Assembly (NCBI RefSeq): GCF_001751365.1
Contig: NZ_LJGT01000036.1
Coordinates: 372,001-436,000, forward strand
DNA: 64,000 nucleotides
Direction: 5' to 3'
DNA from: Streptomyces abyssalis
GTDB taxonomy: Bacteria > Actinomycetota > Actinomycetes > Streptomycetales > Streptomycetaceae
Shown: positions 1 to 7,002 of the stretch, in pieces
Layout: each line of letters starts with the position of its first letter
Numbering within the stretch: position 1 is the stretch's first letter
Position numbers and translations under genes: made by a program
Notes under the pieces: generated by a model
Told to the model about the DNA's origin: nothing
Seen by the model: the letters and a program-made list of their open reading frames with translations, nothing else
Databases searched by the model: none

Positions 1-361
1 CGAGGCAGATCAGCGCCAGCAGCACCGGAAACCAGCCGCGCGGACCGGGCATGACCTTGCCGAAGCGCGTCATGGGGTGTTCGCCGGTGAGCGTGATGTG
101 CCGGTTGGAGGCGTAGACGAGCGCCCCCTTGGCGACCGTCCCCACGACGATCGCCCACAGAACGGTGTAGCCGAAGACCGCGCCCTCGCGCGAGGCGAGG
201 ATCGATTCGCCGCTCCCGATGGTGAGCGAGGCGATGATCGCGCCGGGGCCGAAGAACTTGAGGACCGTGGCGAGGCTGAAGCCTCCCCGTCGCAGCTCCG
301 GGGGTGGTTCCGGGAGACGCAGCACGGGCTCTGCGTTGCGACCGATTTCTTCTGTGGCCAT
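1..361 (-). CDS. Nramp-related metal ion transporter, N-terminal part (truncated by window edge)
   Basis: Partial gene: the ATG is at 361 and the reading frame runs off the left edge, giving about 120 N-terminal residues. After a hydrophilic leader of about 27 residues there is a first membrane segment containing FFGPGAIIASLTIGSGE (res 36-52), then two more hydrophobic stretches. This spacing resembles the first helices of Nramp-type metal ion transporters. However, the position of the classical D-P-G-N metal-binding motif reads T-I-G-S-G-E here, so it belongs to a divergent Nramp-related branch and its substrate cannot be inferred. It is divergent from the GntR/FCD regulator at 514, with a perfect 14-bp palindrome between them, so it is probably controlled by that regulator. 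Family assignment is moderate and substrate is unknown. Confidence 0.65.
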   Translation of the reverse strand, partial: MATEEIGRNAEPVLRLPEPPPELRRGGFSLATVLKFFGPGAIIASLTIGSGESILASREGAVFGYTVLWAIVVGTVAKGALVYASNRHITLTGEHPMTRFGKVMPGPRGWFPVLLALICL

Positions 362-386
362 GTCAGTCCAGACGATCGTCTTCGTA

Positions 387-400
387 TATCCTATAGGATA
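387..400. promoter_or_regulatory. 14-bp perfect palindrome, candidate GntR/FCD operator
   Basis: TATCCTATAGGATA reads the same on both strands and is strikingly AT-rich for this genome. It lies 26 bp upstream of the Nramp-related start and 114 bp upstream of the divergent FCD regulator. FadR/FCD regulators commonly bind short AT-centred palindromes in such shared promoters. The operator role is inferred from position. Confidence 0.6.
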
Positions 401-513
401 CGTGGAACAGGTCGTACGATTATTCGAGCCGGTCAGCTGCGGCGTCAAGGGAGTGGACCGCTCTCGTTTACGTCACGCAAGCACCGGGGCCAGCACACTC
501 AGGGGGACACACC

Positions 514-1233
514 ATGGACGGGTCACCTGCGGAAACGGCGCGCGGCGCGGCGCCGGCGACACCACTGCCCCGGCGTCAGATGCTCACGGACGACGTCCAC
601 GAGGCCGTCAAGGCACTGATCATGGACCACGCCATCGCGCCGGGCGAGCGGGTCTCGATCGACGGGCTCGCCCGCCAGCTCGGGGTCTCCCCCACCCCCG
701 TACGGGAGGCGCTGGCCCGGCTGGAGACGGCGGAGCTGGTGGTCAAGGAGCCTCTGCGGGGATACCGGACCACGCCGCTCCTCAACCGCGAACAGCTCGC
801 CGACCTCTACCGGTTCCGGCTGCTCATCGAGCCGTGGGCGGCGGCGAGGGCCGCCGAGAAGGCGGACGAGCGCGGCCGCGGGAGGCTGCGCGCGGAGATG
901 GCGGCCTGCGACGCCCCTCACGAGGCGACGTACGACGCCTACAAGGCACTGACGGCGCACGACACCCGCTTCCACGTGCTGGTGGCGGAGCTGGCCGGAA
1001 GTGCGCAGGTGCGGCTCGCGTTCGAGCGCACCCACTGCCACCTGCACATCTTCCGGCTCTACTACGACAGCGGCATCGGCCGGCGGACGCTGGAGGAGCA
1101 CCGCGCGATCACGGACGCCGTCCTGGCCGGGGATCCGGGGGCCGCCGAGGCGGCCATGCGGACACACCTGGAGACGGCCTATTACGAGCGGCTGCGGCCG
1201 GTGTCGGAGGCCTCGGGCGCGGAGCCGACCTGA
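514..1233 (+). CDS. GntR family transcriptional regulator, FadR/FCD subfamily
   Basis: 239 aa. An N-terminal winged helix-turn-helix (about res 25-90, with GLARQLGVSPTPVREALARL at 51-70 as the recognition region) is followed by an all-helical FCD ligand domain. The FCD metal/ligand residues are visible in the expected order: D150-x3-H154, H196 and H218. Members of this family repress transport and catabolism genes for carboxylates, amino acids or sugars and release DNA on binding a small acid. The start at 514 is preceded by AGGGGGA at a suitable distance. Its divergent neighbour is the Nramp-related transporter, and the palindrome at 387-400 is the natural candidate operator for both genes. 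The ligand cannot be predicted. Confidence 0.92.
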   Translation: MDGSPAETARGAAPATPLPRRQMLTDDVHEAVKALIMDHAIAPGERVSIDGLARQLGVSPTPVREALARLETAELVVKEPLRGYRTTPLLNREQLADLYRFRLLIEPWAAARAAEKADERGRGRLRAEMAACDAPHEATYDAYKALTAHDTRFHVLVAELAGSAQVRLAFERTHCHLHIFRLYYDSGIGRRTLEEHRAITDAVLAGDPGAAEAAMRTHLETAYYERLRPVSEASGAEPT

Positions 1234-1267
1234 CGGAGCATGGCCTGCCGCAGTCCTTGCCGTCTGC

Positions 1268-1336
1268 TCAGTAGTCGTACATGCGGGCCGAGTACGGCCT
1301 GCTGGTGCCGGTCCCCGTGCCGCCGTCGCTGCTCAT
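1268..1336 (-). CDS. 22-aa microORF with a DUF574 methyltransferase-like N-terminal signature
   Basis: This frame (ATG at 1334-1336, TGA at 1268-1270) encodes 22 residues ending in PYSARMYDY and then stops. It has a good Shine-Dalgarno (AGAGGAAGG) and starts 31 nt after the XRE/DUF5753 gene on the same strand, so it is probably co-transcribed. The final nine residues match the N-terminal signature of the DUF574 SAM-dependent methyltransferase family. The full-length copy in this window at 45961-46809 has AHSARMYDYFLGG at that place, so 8 of 9 residues are shared. No continuation homologous to a methyltransferase is visible after the stop. It is either a decayed remnant of such a gene or a genuine short peptide. 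It is too short for ordinary gene callers. Confidence 0.45.
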   Translation of the reverse strand: MSSDGGTGTGTSRPYSARMYDY

Positions 1337-1367
1337 CGAACCTTCCTCTGCCGGGCGGGAGCGGGCC

Positions 1368-2252
1368 TCACCGGTCGTACTCCTTCTGCAGACCCGTCAG
1401 ATACGCACGGGCGTCGGGGACGAGCTTCGCGGCGAGCTGGGACATGCCGGTGTGCGTCTCCAGATGGGGCACGACGTCGCGGCGCTGGTCGTAGTAGAGC
1501 GCGCTGGTCAGCCCCACTTCGGTGTAGACGATGTCCTGCAACTCCCGCTCCCCGAAACGGAAGTATGTGAAGTGGCCGCTGGTGCCGGGGTGCGCGCCGG
1601 CGGCGAGCGGCAGGATGCGCAAGGTGATCCGCGGCCTTTCCAGTGCCTCGATGAGCCGGCCGATCTGGGTGCGCATCACCCGCGGCGGGCCGACGAAGCG
1701 GCGCAGCGCGGCCTCCTCCATGACCACCCAAAGGGACGGTGCGTCCGGGGAGTCGAGCAGGTCCTGGCGGCGCAGCCGCAGTTCGACACGCTGCTCGACG
1801 GCCTCCGCCGGCGCCTCGGGGAAGCCGGCGCGTATGACGGCACGTGCGTAGTCCGCGGTCTGCAGCAGCCCGGTGACGTAGTGCGGTTCGTAGACGCGCA
1901 GCACACTGGCCGAGGTCTCCAGACTGACGTAGGCGCGGAACCAGTCGGGCAGGGCGTCCCGGAAGGAGTGCCACCAGCCGGGCTTGTTGGCCTGCTCCGT
2001 CATCGCCAGGAACTCGCCGGCCTCTTCGGGCCGGACCTCGTACAGCTCCAGCAACGCCTTGACGTAGGGCAGCTTGAAGCCCACCTGACCGCTCTCCAGG
2101 CGGCGTACGGTCAACTGATTGACGTCCAGGACGCGTGCCGCGTCGGACAGGCCCAGCCGGCGCTCCTCACGCAGCTCACGCAGCCGCTTGCCCAGGACGA
2201 TGCGCAGCACCGTGGGGGCGTTCTGACCGCTCGGCAGCGGGCCGCCGCTCAC
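1368..2252 (-). CDS. XRE family regulator with DUF5753 C-terminal domain
   Basis: 294 aa from the GTG at 2252. The sequence AGGAGG sits 6 nt before this GTG and overlaps an in-frame TTG at 2258, so GTG is the likelier start. Residues about 15-70 form a Cro/C1-type helix-turn-helix (LREERRLGLSDAARVLD ... VRRLESGQVGFKLPYVKALL). The remainder is the DUF5753 domain, recognisable by the EFL motif followed by W-H-S-F-R and Y-E-P-H-Y-V-T-G-L-L-Q-T-A-D-Y-A-R. Such proteins are abundant in Streptomyces and usually pair with a small DUF397 partner in a toxin-antitoxin-like or morphogenesis-related module. Here the expected DUF397 gene is missing and a 22-codon ORF follows instead. The only DUF397 gene in the window lies 16 kb away at 18915. 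Confidence 0.9.
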   Translation of the reverse strand: MSGGPLPSGQNAPTVLRIVLGKRLRELREERRLGLSDAARVLDVNQLTVRRLESGQVGFKLPYVKALLELYEVRPEEAGEFLAMTEQANKPGWWHSFRDALPDWFRAYVSLETSASVLRVYEPHYVTGLLQTADYARAVIRAGFPEAPAEAVEQRVELRLRRQDLLDSPDAPSLWVVMEEAALRRFVGPPRVMRTQIGRLIEALERPRITLRILPLAAGAHPGTSGHFTYFRFGERELQDIVYTEVGLTSALYYDQRRDVVPHLETHTGMSQLAAKLVPDARAYLTGLQKEYDR

Positions 2253-2421
2253 GCGCAACCTCCTGACCGGGTGACAAGTACGTGCGAGAACACCTCAGTT
2301 GAACGGCGTTGCTGTGAACTTCACCCCGATGCCGTCGAGTTGAAAATATCAGGTGACCGCTCGCTCCTTGAAGAGCCGGGCAGGCACGGAAATCCGCTCG
2401 GCCTGGCGCGATGAGCTGGGC

Positions 2422-3204
2422 TCATGGGTGCCGTGTGGCCGGTCCGCCCTGCGGGGCGCCGTCCTCGTCGGAGCCGTCGGCGTCCTGCCGGTCCAGCCAG
2501 CCTGTGGTGATCAGGTACTGCCCGAGGATGTAGCCGGTCATGATCAGCAGCTCTTGCGAGGGCACCTTGCGGCCGGCCGCCTGCAGCCCGATCAGCAGGT
2601 CGGAGCCGACGAACGCCGCGGCCCCCGCGCCCACCCGGCCGCCGACCCCGAGTGCCGTGGCGCCCATGACCGTCAGGGCGAGGCTGTAGCCGGCGACGGG
2701 CAGCCGCAGCCGCTTGTCCAGCGTGGGCGCGAGCACGCCGTTCACGGCGGCCCAGCCGGCGAGGCAGCCGGCGGCCGTCCAGGGCTTGCGCCGCAGCGAG
2801 CGCAGCGCGCCCAGCCGTGCGTACCCGGTGGTGTAGTTGACCTGGGTGCCCAGGAAGGCGGCCATCCCCAGGAGGAAGGCCGGTTCGTGCTCGTCGAAGA
2901 GGAGGGCGGTGTCCCCGGCGGTGGCGAAGGCGAGGCCCGTGACGAGGGGGGCGGGTGCTGCTGACGTCCCGTCGGCCCGGCGACGCAGCACGTACGAGGC
3001 GAGGGCCGGCATGAGGAGCGGCTTCGCGGCGCGGCGCAGGCCGCGCGTACGGTCGCTCGCGACGGCCGCCAGATCCGCGGCGGCGAGGGCGCCGAAGGCG
3101 ACCAGGGCGCTGCGGCCGTTCCCGTCGGGGCGGGTGGTGCGCGCGGCCGCCGCTGACGTCGCTCTGCGGATTCTGTGGCGGGTGGAGCGTCCTGTGATCA
3201 TCAT
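2422..3204 (-). CDS. YhhN/TMEM86-like membrane protein (lysoplasmalogenase family)
   Basis: About 260 aa from the ATG at 3204. A GTG at 3231 is also open and neither has a clear ribosome binding site, so the start is uncertain. The protein is almost entirely hydrophobic, with roughly seven or eight membrane segments. Diagnostic YhhN motifs are present: RRAAKPLLMPALASYVL near the N-terminus, GDTALLF with a downstream FLLGMAAFLGTQVNY, and SDLLIGL plus YILGQYLITTGW near the end. Characterised relatives (TMEM86B, some bacterial YhhN) hydrolyse the vinyl-ether bond of lysoplasmalogens. Most bacterial members are uncharacterised, so the enzymatic role is family inference only. It stands alone, divergent from the small ORF at 3424. 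Confidence 0.75.
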   Translation of the reverse strand: MMITGRSTRHRIRRATSAAAARTTRPDGNGRSALVAFGALAAADLAAVASDRTRGLRRAAKPLLMPALASYVLRRRADGTSAAPAPLVTGLAFATAGDTALLFDEHEPAFLLGMAAFLGTQVNYTTGYARLGALRSLRRKPWTAAGCLAGWAAVNGVLAPTLDKRLRLPVAGYSLALTVMGATALGVGGRVGAGAAAFVGSDLLIGLQAAGRKVPSQELLIMTGYILGQYLITTGWLDRQDADGSDEDGAPQGGPATRHP

Positions 3205-3423
3205 GCCGGGCAGTCTTGTCCGCGCCCGCACGGCCGGTCAACAGGGCCGGGGCGGCGCCGGAAGGGACTCACCTGCGACGCATTCGGTCGAAGGGGGCGA
3301 GTGGCGCGGCGCGGCCGGGGGCGGGCGTTCCTACGGTTCGTCGTGAAGGGCCGGACCGGCCGTGCCCGTCCATCAACCGGAGGCGCAGATGACCTCGGAG
3401 ACCGCACGGCGGGAGCAGACCGC

Positions 3424-3627
3424 ATGACCCCGCCCATCGTCGTGCATCCTCCGGCGACGGGCGGCGGCCGCCGTGTCACCGCGCACGCGGAGCAGCTGGG
3501 CATCGCCTTCCGCCAGGAGGACGTCAGCGAGTTCCTGCGTCACGCGGGCCTGAGCGAGGACGAGATCCAGCTCGACGACCCCAATCTGATCGAGTGGCGC
3601 GGCGGCGGTCCGGAGGTATGGGGCTGA
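3424..3627 (+). CDS. Small conserved-looking hypothetical protein (67 aa), with a 12-codon upstream ORF
   Basis: 67 aa starting MTPPIVVHPP and ending PEVWG. The composition is acidic in the second half (EDVSEFLRHAGLSEDEIQLDD) with no signal peptide or membrane segment. I do not recognise a functional domain. Its start overlaps the stop of a 12-codon ORF at 3389-3427 (MTSETARREQTA) in an ATGA arrangement, which implies translational coupling. That short frame has its own ribosome binding site (GGAGG, 3379-3383), whereas the 67-aa ORF has none. The frame stays open upstream to 3175, but the coupled ATG is the more sensible start. The function is unknown. Confidence 0.6.
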   Translation: MTPPIVVHPPATGGGRRVTAHAEQLGIAFRQEDVSEFLRHAGLSEDEIQLDDPNLIEWRGGGPEVWG

Positions 3628-3673
3628 AGCGCTCCGGCGCTCCGCCCTGCCGGAGACGCCGGAGACGGAGGCC

Positions 3674-3695
3674 GCCGGGAGCCGCGGCTCCCGGC
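3674..3695. terminator. 22-bp perfect GC palindrome after the small ORF
   Basis: GCCGGGAGCCG is followed immediately by its reverse complement, 47 nt after the stop at 3627 and before the VOC gene. It could form a hairpin that ends transcription of the small gene. There is no T-run, which is common for Streptomyces terminators. Function is inferred. Confidence 0.45.
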
Positions 3696-3805
3696 CCGCT
3701 CAGCGCCCGCGAAGGAGCACCCCTGACGCGATGAACCCTGCCGCCCGCGGCGGTCGGTCCATGCAAGAGCAATCGCGCACATCGTGGCCGAGGAGGACGG
3801 AAGCC

Positions 3806-4276
3806 ATGCAGAAGATCACTACGTTTCTCTGGTACGACGACCAGGCCGAGGAGGCCGTGAACCACTACACGTCGGTCTTCCCCGACTCGCGCGTGATCGA
3901 CGTGCAGCGGTACGGGGAGGCCGGGCCGGGCGAGGCCGGCACGGTCATGACCATCGCGTTCGAACTCTCCGGGCAGCGCTTCACGGCACTCAACGGCGGC
4001 CCGGAGTTCACATTCAACGAGGCCGTCTCGCTCTACGTGGACTGCGCCGACCAGGCGGAGGTCGACATGTACTGGGAGAAGCTCGGCGACGGCGGCGAGG
4101 AAGGTCCGTGCGGCTGGCTGAAGGACAGGTTCGGCCTGTATTGGCAGATCGTGCCGCGGATCCTGCCGGAGCTGATCGGCGACCCCGACCCGGAGAGATC
4201 CGCGCGGGTGATGAAGGCGATGTTCGGGATGAGGAAGCTGGACGTGCAGGCTCTGGTGGACGCCGGCAAGCCGTGA
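3806..4276 (+). CDS. VOC superfamily protein (PhnB / 3-demethylubiquinone methyltransferase-like fold)
   Basis: 156 aa. It begins MQKITTFLWYDDQAEEAVNHY, the typical start of PhnB-like single-domain glyoxalase-fold proteins, and carries the conserved YTSVFPDSRV, F-T-A-L-N-G-G-P-E-F-T-F-N-E and DRFGLYWQIVP blocks. The ATG at 3806 has AGGAGGACGG just upstream. An upstream in-frame ATG at 3731 lacks such a site. These proteins are often annotated as 3-demethylubiquinone-9 3-methyltransferase, but the fold is a metal-binding VOC fold and most members have no proven activity. It is monocistronic, followed by a strong hairpin at 4345-4384. A specific function cannot be assigned. Confidence 0.88.
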   Translation: MQKITTFLWYDDQAEEAVNHYTSVFPDSRVIDVQRYGEAGPGEAGTVMTIAFELSGQRFTALNGGPEFTFNEAVSLYVDCADQAEVDMYWEKLGDGGEEGPCGWLKDRFGLYWQIVPRILPELIGDPDPERSARVMKAMFGMRKLDVQALVDAGKP

Positions 4277-4344
4277 GCCGGACGCCGCGTCCCGAGGGCG
4301 CGGTGGCGGTGCGCCGGACGCGGATGCGGGAGCGGGAACGCGAG

Positions 4345-4384
4345 CGGGTGCGGGCACGAGGTGAGGGCCTCGTGCCCGCACCCG
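4345..4384. terminator. 17-bp perfect-stem hairpin, probable terminator
   Basis: CGGGTGCGGGCACGAGG at 4345-4361 pairs perfectly with 4368-4384 around a 6-nt loop. It lies between the VOC stop (4276) and the MazG-like start (4425). The long uninterrupted GC stem is characteristic of Streptomyces intrinsic terminators lacking a T-tract. Confidence 0.75.
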
Positions 4385-4424
4385 TATGCTGCCGGGGCAG
4401 CGCCGCGCGTGAAGGGGACGACCG

Positions 4425-4859
4425 ATGACGCCTGATCAGTGGGCCACGATCCGGCGGCTCGTGGAGTGGCTGGACTCCGCCAACGGCGACGGCGAGCAGG
4501 AGACGGCGATGCGCCTGATGAAGCTCGCCGAGGAGTCCGGCGAGGTGATGCAGGCGTACATCGGCACGACGGGGCAGAACCCCCGCAAGGGCCGTACGCA
4601 CACCTCCGCCGACGTGGCCGCGGAGCTGTGCGACGTTATCCTCACCGCCGCCGTCGCGCTGCACCGGTTCACCGGCGACCCGGCGGCCGCACTCGACGCC
4701 AGGATCGGTGAGGTGGCGCGGCGTTCCCTGGTGCCGCACGGCCCGGAGCCCGTGCAGACGGCGCGGGATCCGCACGGGCAGCACCAGCCGCACGAGGCGA
4801 ACGAGGCGCAGTCGCCTGACGAGCCGGGGCGGCCCCGCTCCGGCACGACAGCCGGCTGA
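4425..4859 (+). CDS. MazG-like nucleotide pyrophosphohydrolase family protein
   Basis: 144 aa. The all-alpha NTP-pyrophosphohydrolase metal motif is visible as EESGEVMQAYIG (ExxExxxA-type, about res 35-46) and AAELCDVILTAAV (E..D, about res 65-77), the two acidic pairs that bind Mg2+ in MazG/dUTPase-type enzymes. Family members hydrolyse non-canonical or excess NTPs to NMP and pyrophosphate. The C-terminal 40 residues are hydrophilic and probably disordered. It is a single-gene unit with ATG at 4425 and GGGG upstream, convergent with the MFS transporter on the minus strand (10-nt gap). The substrate is unknown. Confidence 0.85.
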   Translation: MTPDQWATIRRLVEWLDSANGDGEQETAMRLMKLAEESGEVMQAYIGTTGQNPRKGRTHTSADVAAELCDVILTAAVALHRFTGDPAAALDARIGEVARRSLVPHGPEPVQTARDPHGQHQPHEANEAQSPDEPGRPRSGTTAG

Positions 4860-4868
4860 CGCGTCAGG

Positions 4869-6476
4869 TCAGGGCTGCGGCTCGGGCTTCTGCCGCCCGG
4901 GCGCGGTGTCGCCGTGACCACCCGTCAGTACGGGGGCTGCCGTCGCGGACCCCGTGTGGTCCGCCGCAGGGTCCGCGCCGCCCGCGTCCTTTGCGAGGCG
5001 GGTGCCGTCCGGACCGTCCCCGTCGTCCACGCGGGCGGTCGCGACGTCAGCGAAGGCCGCCGCGTCGCCCTCCGGGCCGCCGGACGCCAGCGCGCCCTCC
5101 GTGTCCGGGGAGAGCGACTTCTGGGCGCGTCCCATGGCGAGCAGCACGACGACCATCACCGCCGGACACAGAGCGAAGACGGTGAACGCTCCGGACGTGC
5201 CCAGTCCCGCGTCGAGCAGCACCCCGCCGAGCCAGGGGCCCACCATGGCGCCGACCTTGGCAACGGAGGACGCCCAGGCGGCGCCGTTGGCACGTATCGC
5301 CGTGGGATAGAAGGTGCCGGCGATGCTGGTGATGCCCCCGTGCCCGCCGTTGATGAACATCTTCGCGGAGATGATCACGCAGATGTACAGCACCGGCCCC
5401 GGGGCCCCGAGCCCCAGTGTCAGCATCGCGGCCGTGGCCATCAGCGGCATCCACAGGATGCTGCCCACGCCCTTGCGGTCCACGAACCTGCTGATCGCAA
5501 GCTGCGCGCAGGCGCCCGCGACGCTCGCCGCGGCGGCGATGAGAGCCGCGGAGCTGACGCTGAAGCCCATCCGCTCGTTGATGAGCGGCGTCCAGAAGAC
5601 CATGAAGTAGATCAGTGCGGACGAGCACACGTACACGGTCCACAGCAGCGGCGTGATGCGTGCGAGTGAGCCACGGAAGAGCGTGACCGGCGTGAACTTC
5701 CTGCCCGGGGCGGCCGGTTGTGGATCGCCGGGCACGAAGTGCGTTGCCGGCTCCACCGCTTGGCCGGGCCACAGCCGGGTGAGGATCTGCGCGATGCGCC
5801 GGTCGGCGTCCGGACGGCCGCGCTGTGCCAGGAACTTCACGGATTCGGGAAGGAAGAGCATCACCGGTACGAGTGCGAGCAGCGAGCAGACGCCGCCCGC
5901 CACGAAGACCGAACTCCAGCCGTAGCCGGGCACCATGAGGTTGGATACGGGCCCGCCGGCCGCGCCGCCGAGCGTGTAGCCGACCATGATCACCGAGATG
6001 GCGGTGACGCGGAACCGCTTCGGCGCGTACTCCGCGGTCAGCGCCCAGGACAGCGGCAGCACTCCGGCGAGGAAGAACCCCGAGACGAAGCGCAGCACGA
6101 AGAGATGTGCGTACGTGTCCGCCAGGGCGAAGGCCATCATGAAGACGCCGAAGCCCGCGACGCACATCGCTATGGAGGGCTTGCGGCCGATTCGGTCGCC
6201 CAGATACCCCATGCACAGACCGCCGACGAGCGTGCCGAAGAGACCGACCGTGCCGAGCGTGCCCAACTGGGTGTCGCTCAGGCCGAAGTCCCCTTTCAGG
6301 TACGTGGCGGTGAAGGAGAGGATCTGGAAGTCGAAGCCGTCGAGGAAGGTGATCAGGCAGCAGATCCCGAAGACCCTGTACCAGGCCCTGCGGCCCTGCT
6401 GTTTCTCGATGAGCGGTGCGAGTTCCACGACGGGCGGTGAGGCGGGCCCGTCCGGGGACGACGGTGCGGATGACAT
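4869..6476 (-). CDS. MFS transporter, aromatic acid:H+ symporter (AAHS)-like
   Basis: 535 aa with about 12 membrane helices. It shows the AAHS signature DGFD (res 46-49) in helix 1, the MFS motif A GYLGDRIGRKP (90-100) between helices 2 and 3, and the repeated half motif near VDRKG in the second half. The last 80 or so residues are a hydrophilic, Asp/Gly/Ala-rich tail with no membrane segments, longer than usual. AAHS members import benzoates, hydroxycinnamates, cis,cis-muconate or related acids with protons. It is the last gene of a leftward cluster after the aconitase-X subunits (13-nt gap from 6490), so it probably imports the acid that those enzymes break down. The exact substrate is unknown. 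Confidence 0.88.
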   Translation of the reverse strand: MSSAPSSPDGPASPPVVELAPLIEKQQGRRAWYRVFGICCLITFLDGFDFQILSFTATYLKGDFGLSDTQLGTLGTVGLFGTLVGGLCMGYLGDRIGRKPSIAMCVAGFGVFMMAFALADTYAHLFVLRFVSGFFLAGVLPLSWALTAEYAPKRFRVTAISVIMVGYTLGGAAGGPVSNLMVPGYGWSSVFVAGGVCSLLALVPVMLFLPESVKFLAQRGRPDADRRIAQILTRLWPGQAVEPATHFVPGDPQPAAPGRKFTPVTLFRGSLARITPLLWTVYVCSSALIYFMVFWTPLINERMGFSVSSAALIAAAASVAGACAQLAISRFVDRKGVGSILWMPLMATAAMLTLGLGAPGPVLYICVIISAKMFINGGHGGITSIAGTFYPTAIRANGAAWASSVAKVGAMVGPWLGGVLLDAGLGTSGAFTVFALCPAVMVVVLLAMGRAQKSLSPDTEGALASGGPEGDAAAFADVATARVDDGDGPDGTRLAKDAGGADPAADHTGSATAAPVLTGGHGDTAPGRQKPEPQP

Positions 6477-6489
6477 GGGAAGCTCCTCG

Positions 6490-7002
6490 TCATTGAGGGT
6501 GTGCCGGGTGCGCGGGACGGACGGTGACCAGGCCGCGCCCGTCGCCGGCGTCGACGCGGACGCGGTCGCCGGTGCGGATCACGGTGAGCGGGTCCCGGTC
6601 CAGCGCGGTGACGGCGGGGACGCGGGTGACGACCGCCCCGAGGGCGGCCTTGGTGGTGGTCGTGACGTAGATCATCGCCAGCGGTGCGGTGCCGAGCAGG
6701 CGCGTCGACTGGAAGAACCCGGCCCAGCCCGAGGAGCCCTTGGCGCCGGGGAAGACGAGCACCTTGCCGGCGAACGACTGCCCGTACAGGGGGTGGCGGC
6801 GTTCGATGATCACGCCGCGTGCGGGGTCGATGCCGCCCCAGCCGGAGATCGTCGCCTGCGAGACGAGAGCCTCGCCCTCGGCCGTGCCGGGGACGACGGT
6901 CCTGCCGTGCAACTCGACCACGGCGTGAGGGTGTCGGCCCGTCTCAGGGGGCGACGGTGACGGGGCGGGGGCGCCTGCCGCGGCCGTCCGGCGCGTGCTC
7001 AT
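6490..7002 (-). CDS. Aconitase X swivel domain subunit (DUF126)
   Basis: 170 aa. After about 25 variable residues, the DUF126 swivel domain runs to the end: GRTVVPGTAEGEALVSQATISGWGG, then PLYGQSFAGKVLVFPGAKGSSGWAG and ALDRDPLTVIRTGDRVRVD. The G-S-S-G motif is characteristic of the aconitase swivel fold. In bacteria this small chain pairs with the DUF521 catalytic chain to make an aconitase X dehydratase, either fused or as adjacent genes. Here the ATG at 7002 overlaps the stop of the large subunit (ATGA), so translation is coupled. Known aconitase X activities are cis-3-hydroxy-L-proline dehydration in bacteria and phosphomevalonate dehydration in archaea. The substrate here is undetermined. 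Confidence 0.9.
   Translation of the reverse strand: MSTRRTAAAGAPAPSPSPPETGRHPHAVVELHGRTVVPGTAEGEALVSQATISGWGGIDPARGVIIERRHPLYGQSFAGKVLVFPGAKGSSGWAGFFQSTRLLGTAPLAMIYVTTTTKAALGAVVTRVPAVTALDRDPLTVIRTGDRVRVDAGDGRGLVTVRPAHPAHPQ

Noticed and set aside
4425-4859. MazG-like protein as part of a toxin-antitoxin pair
   Set aside because: There is no MazF-, MazE- or other toxin-like gene next to it. MazG-family hydrolases are common stand-alone genes.
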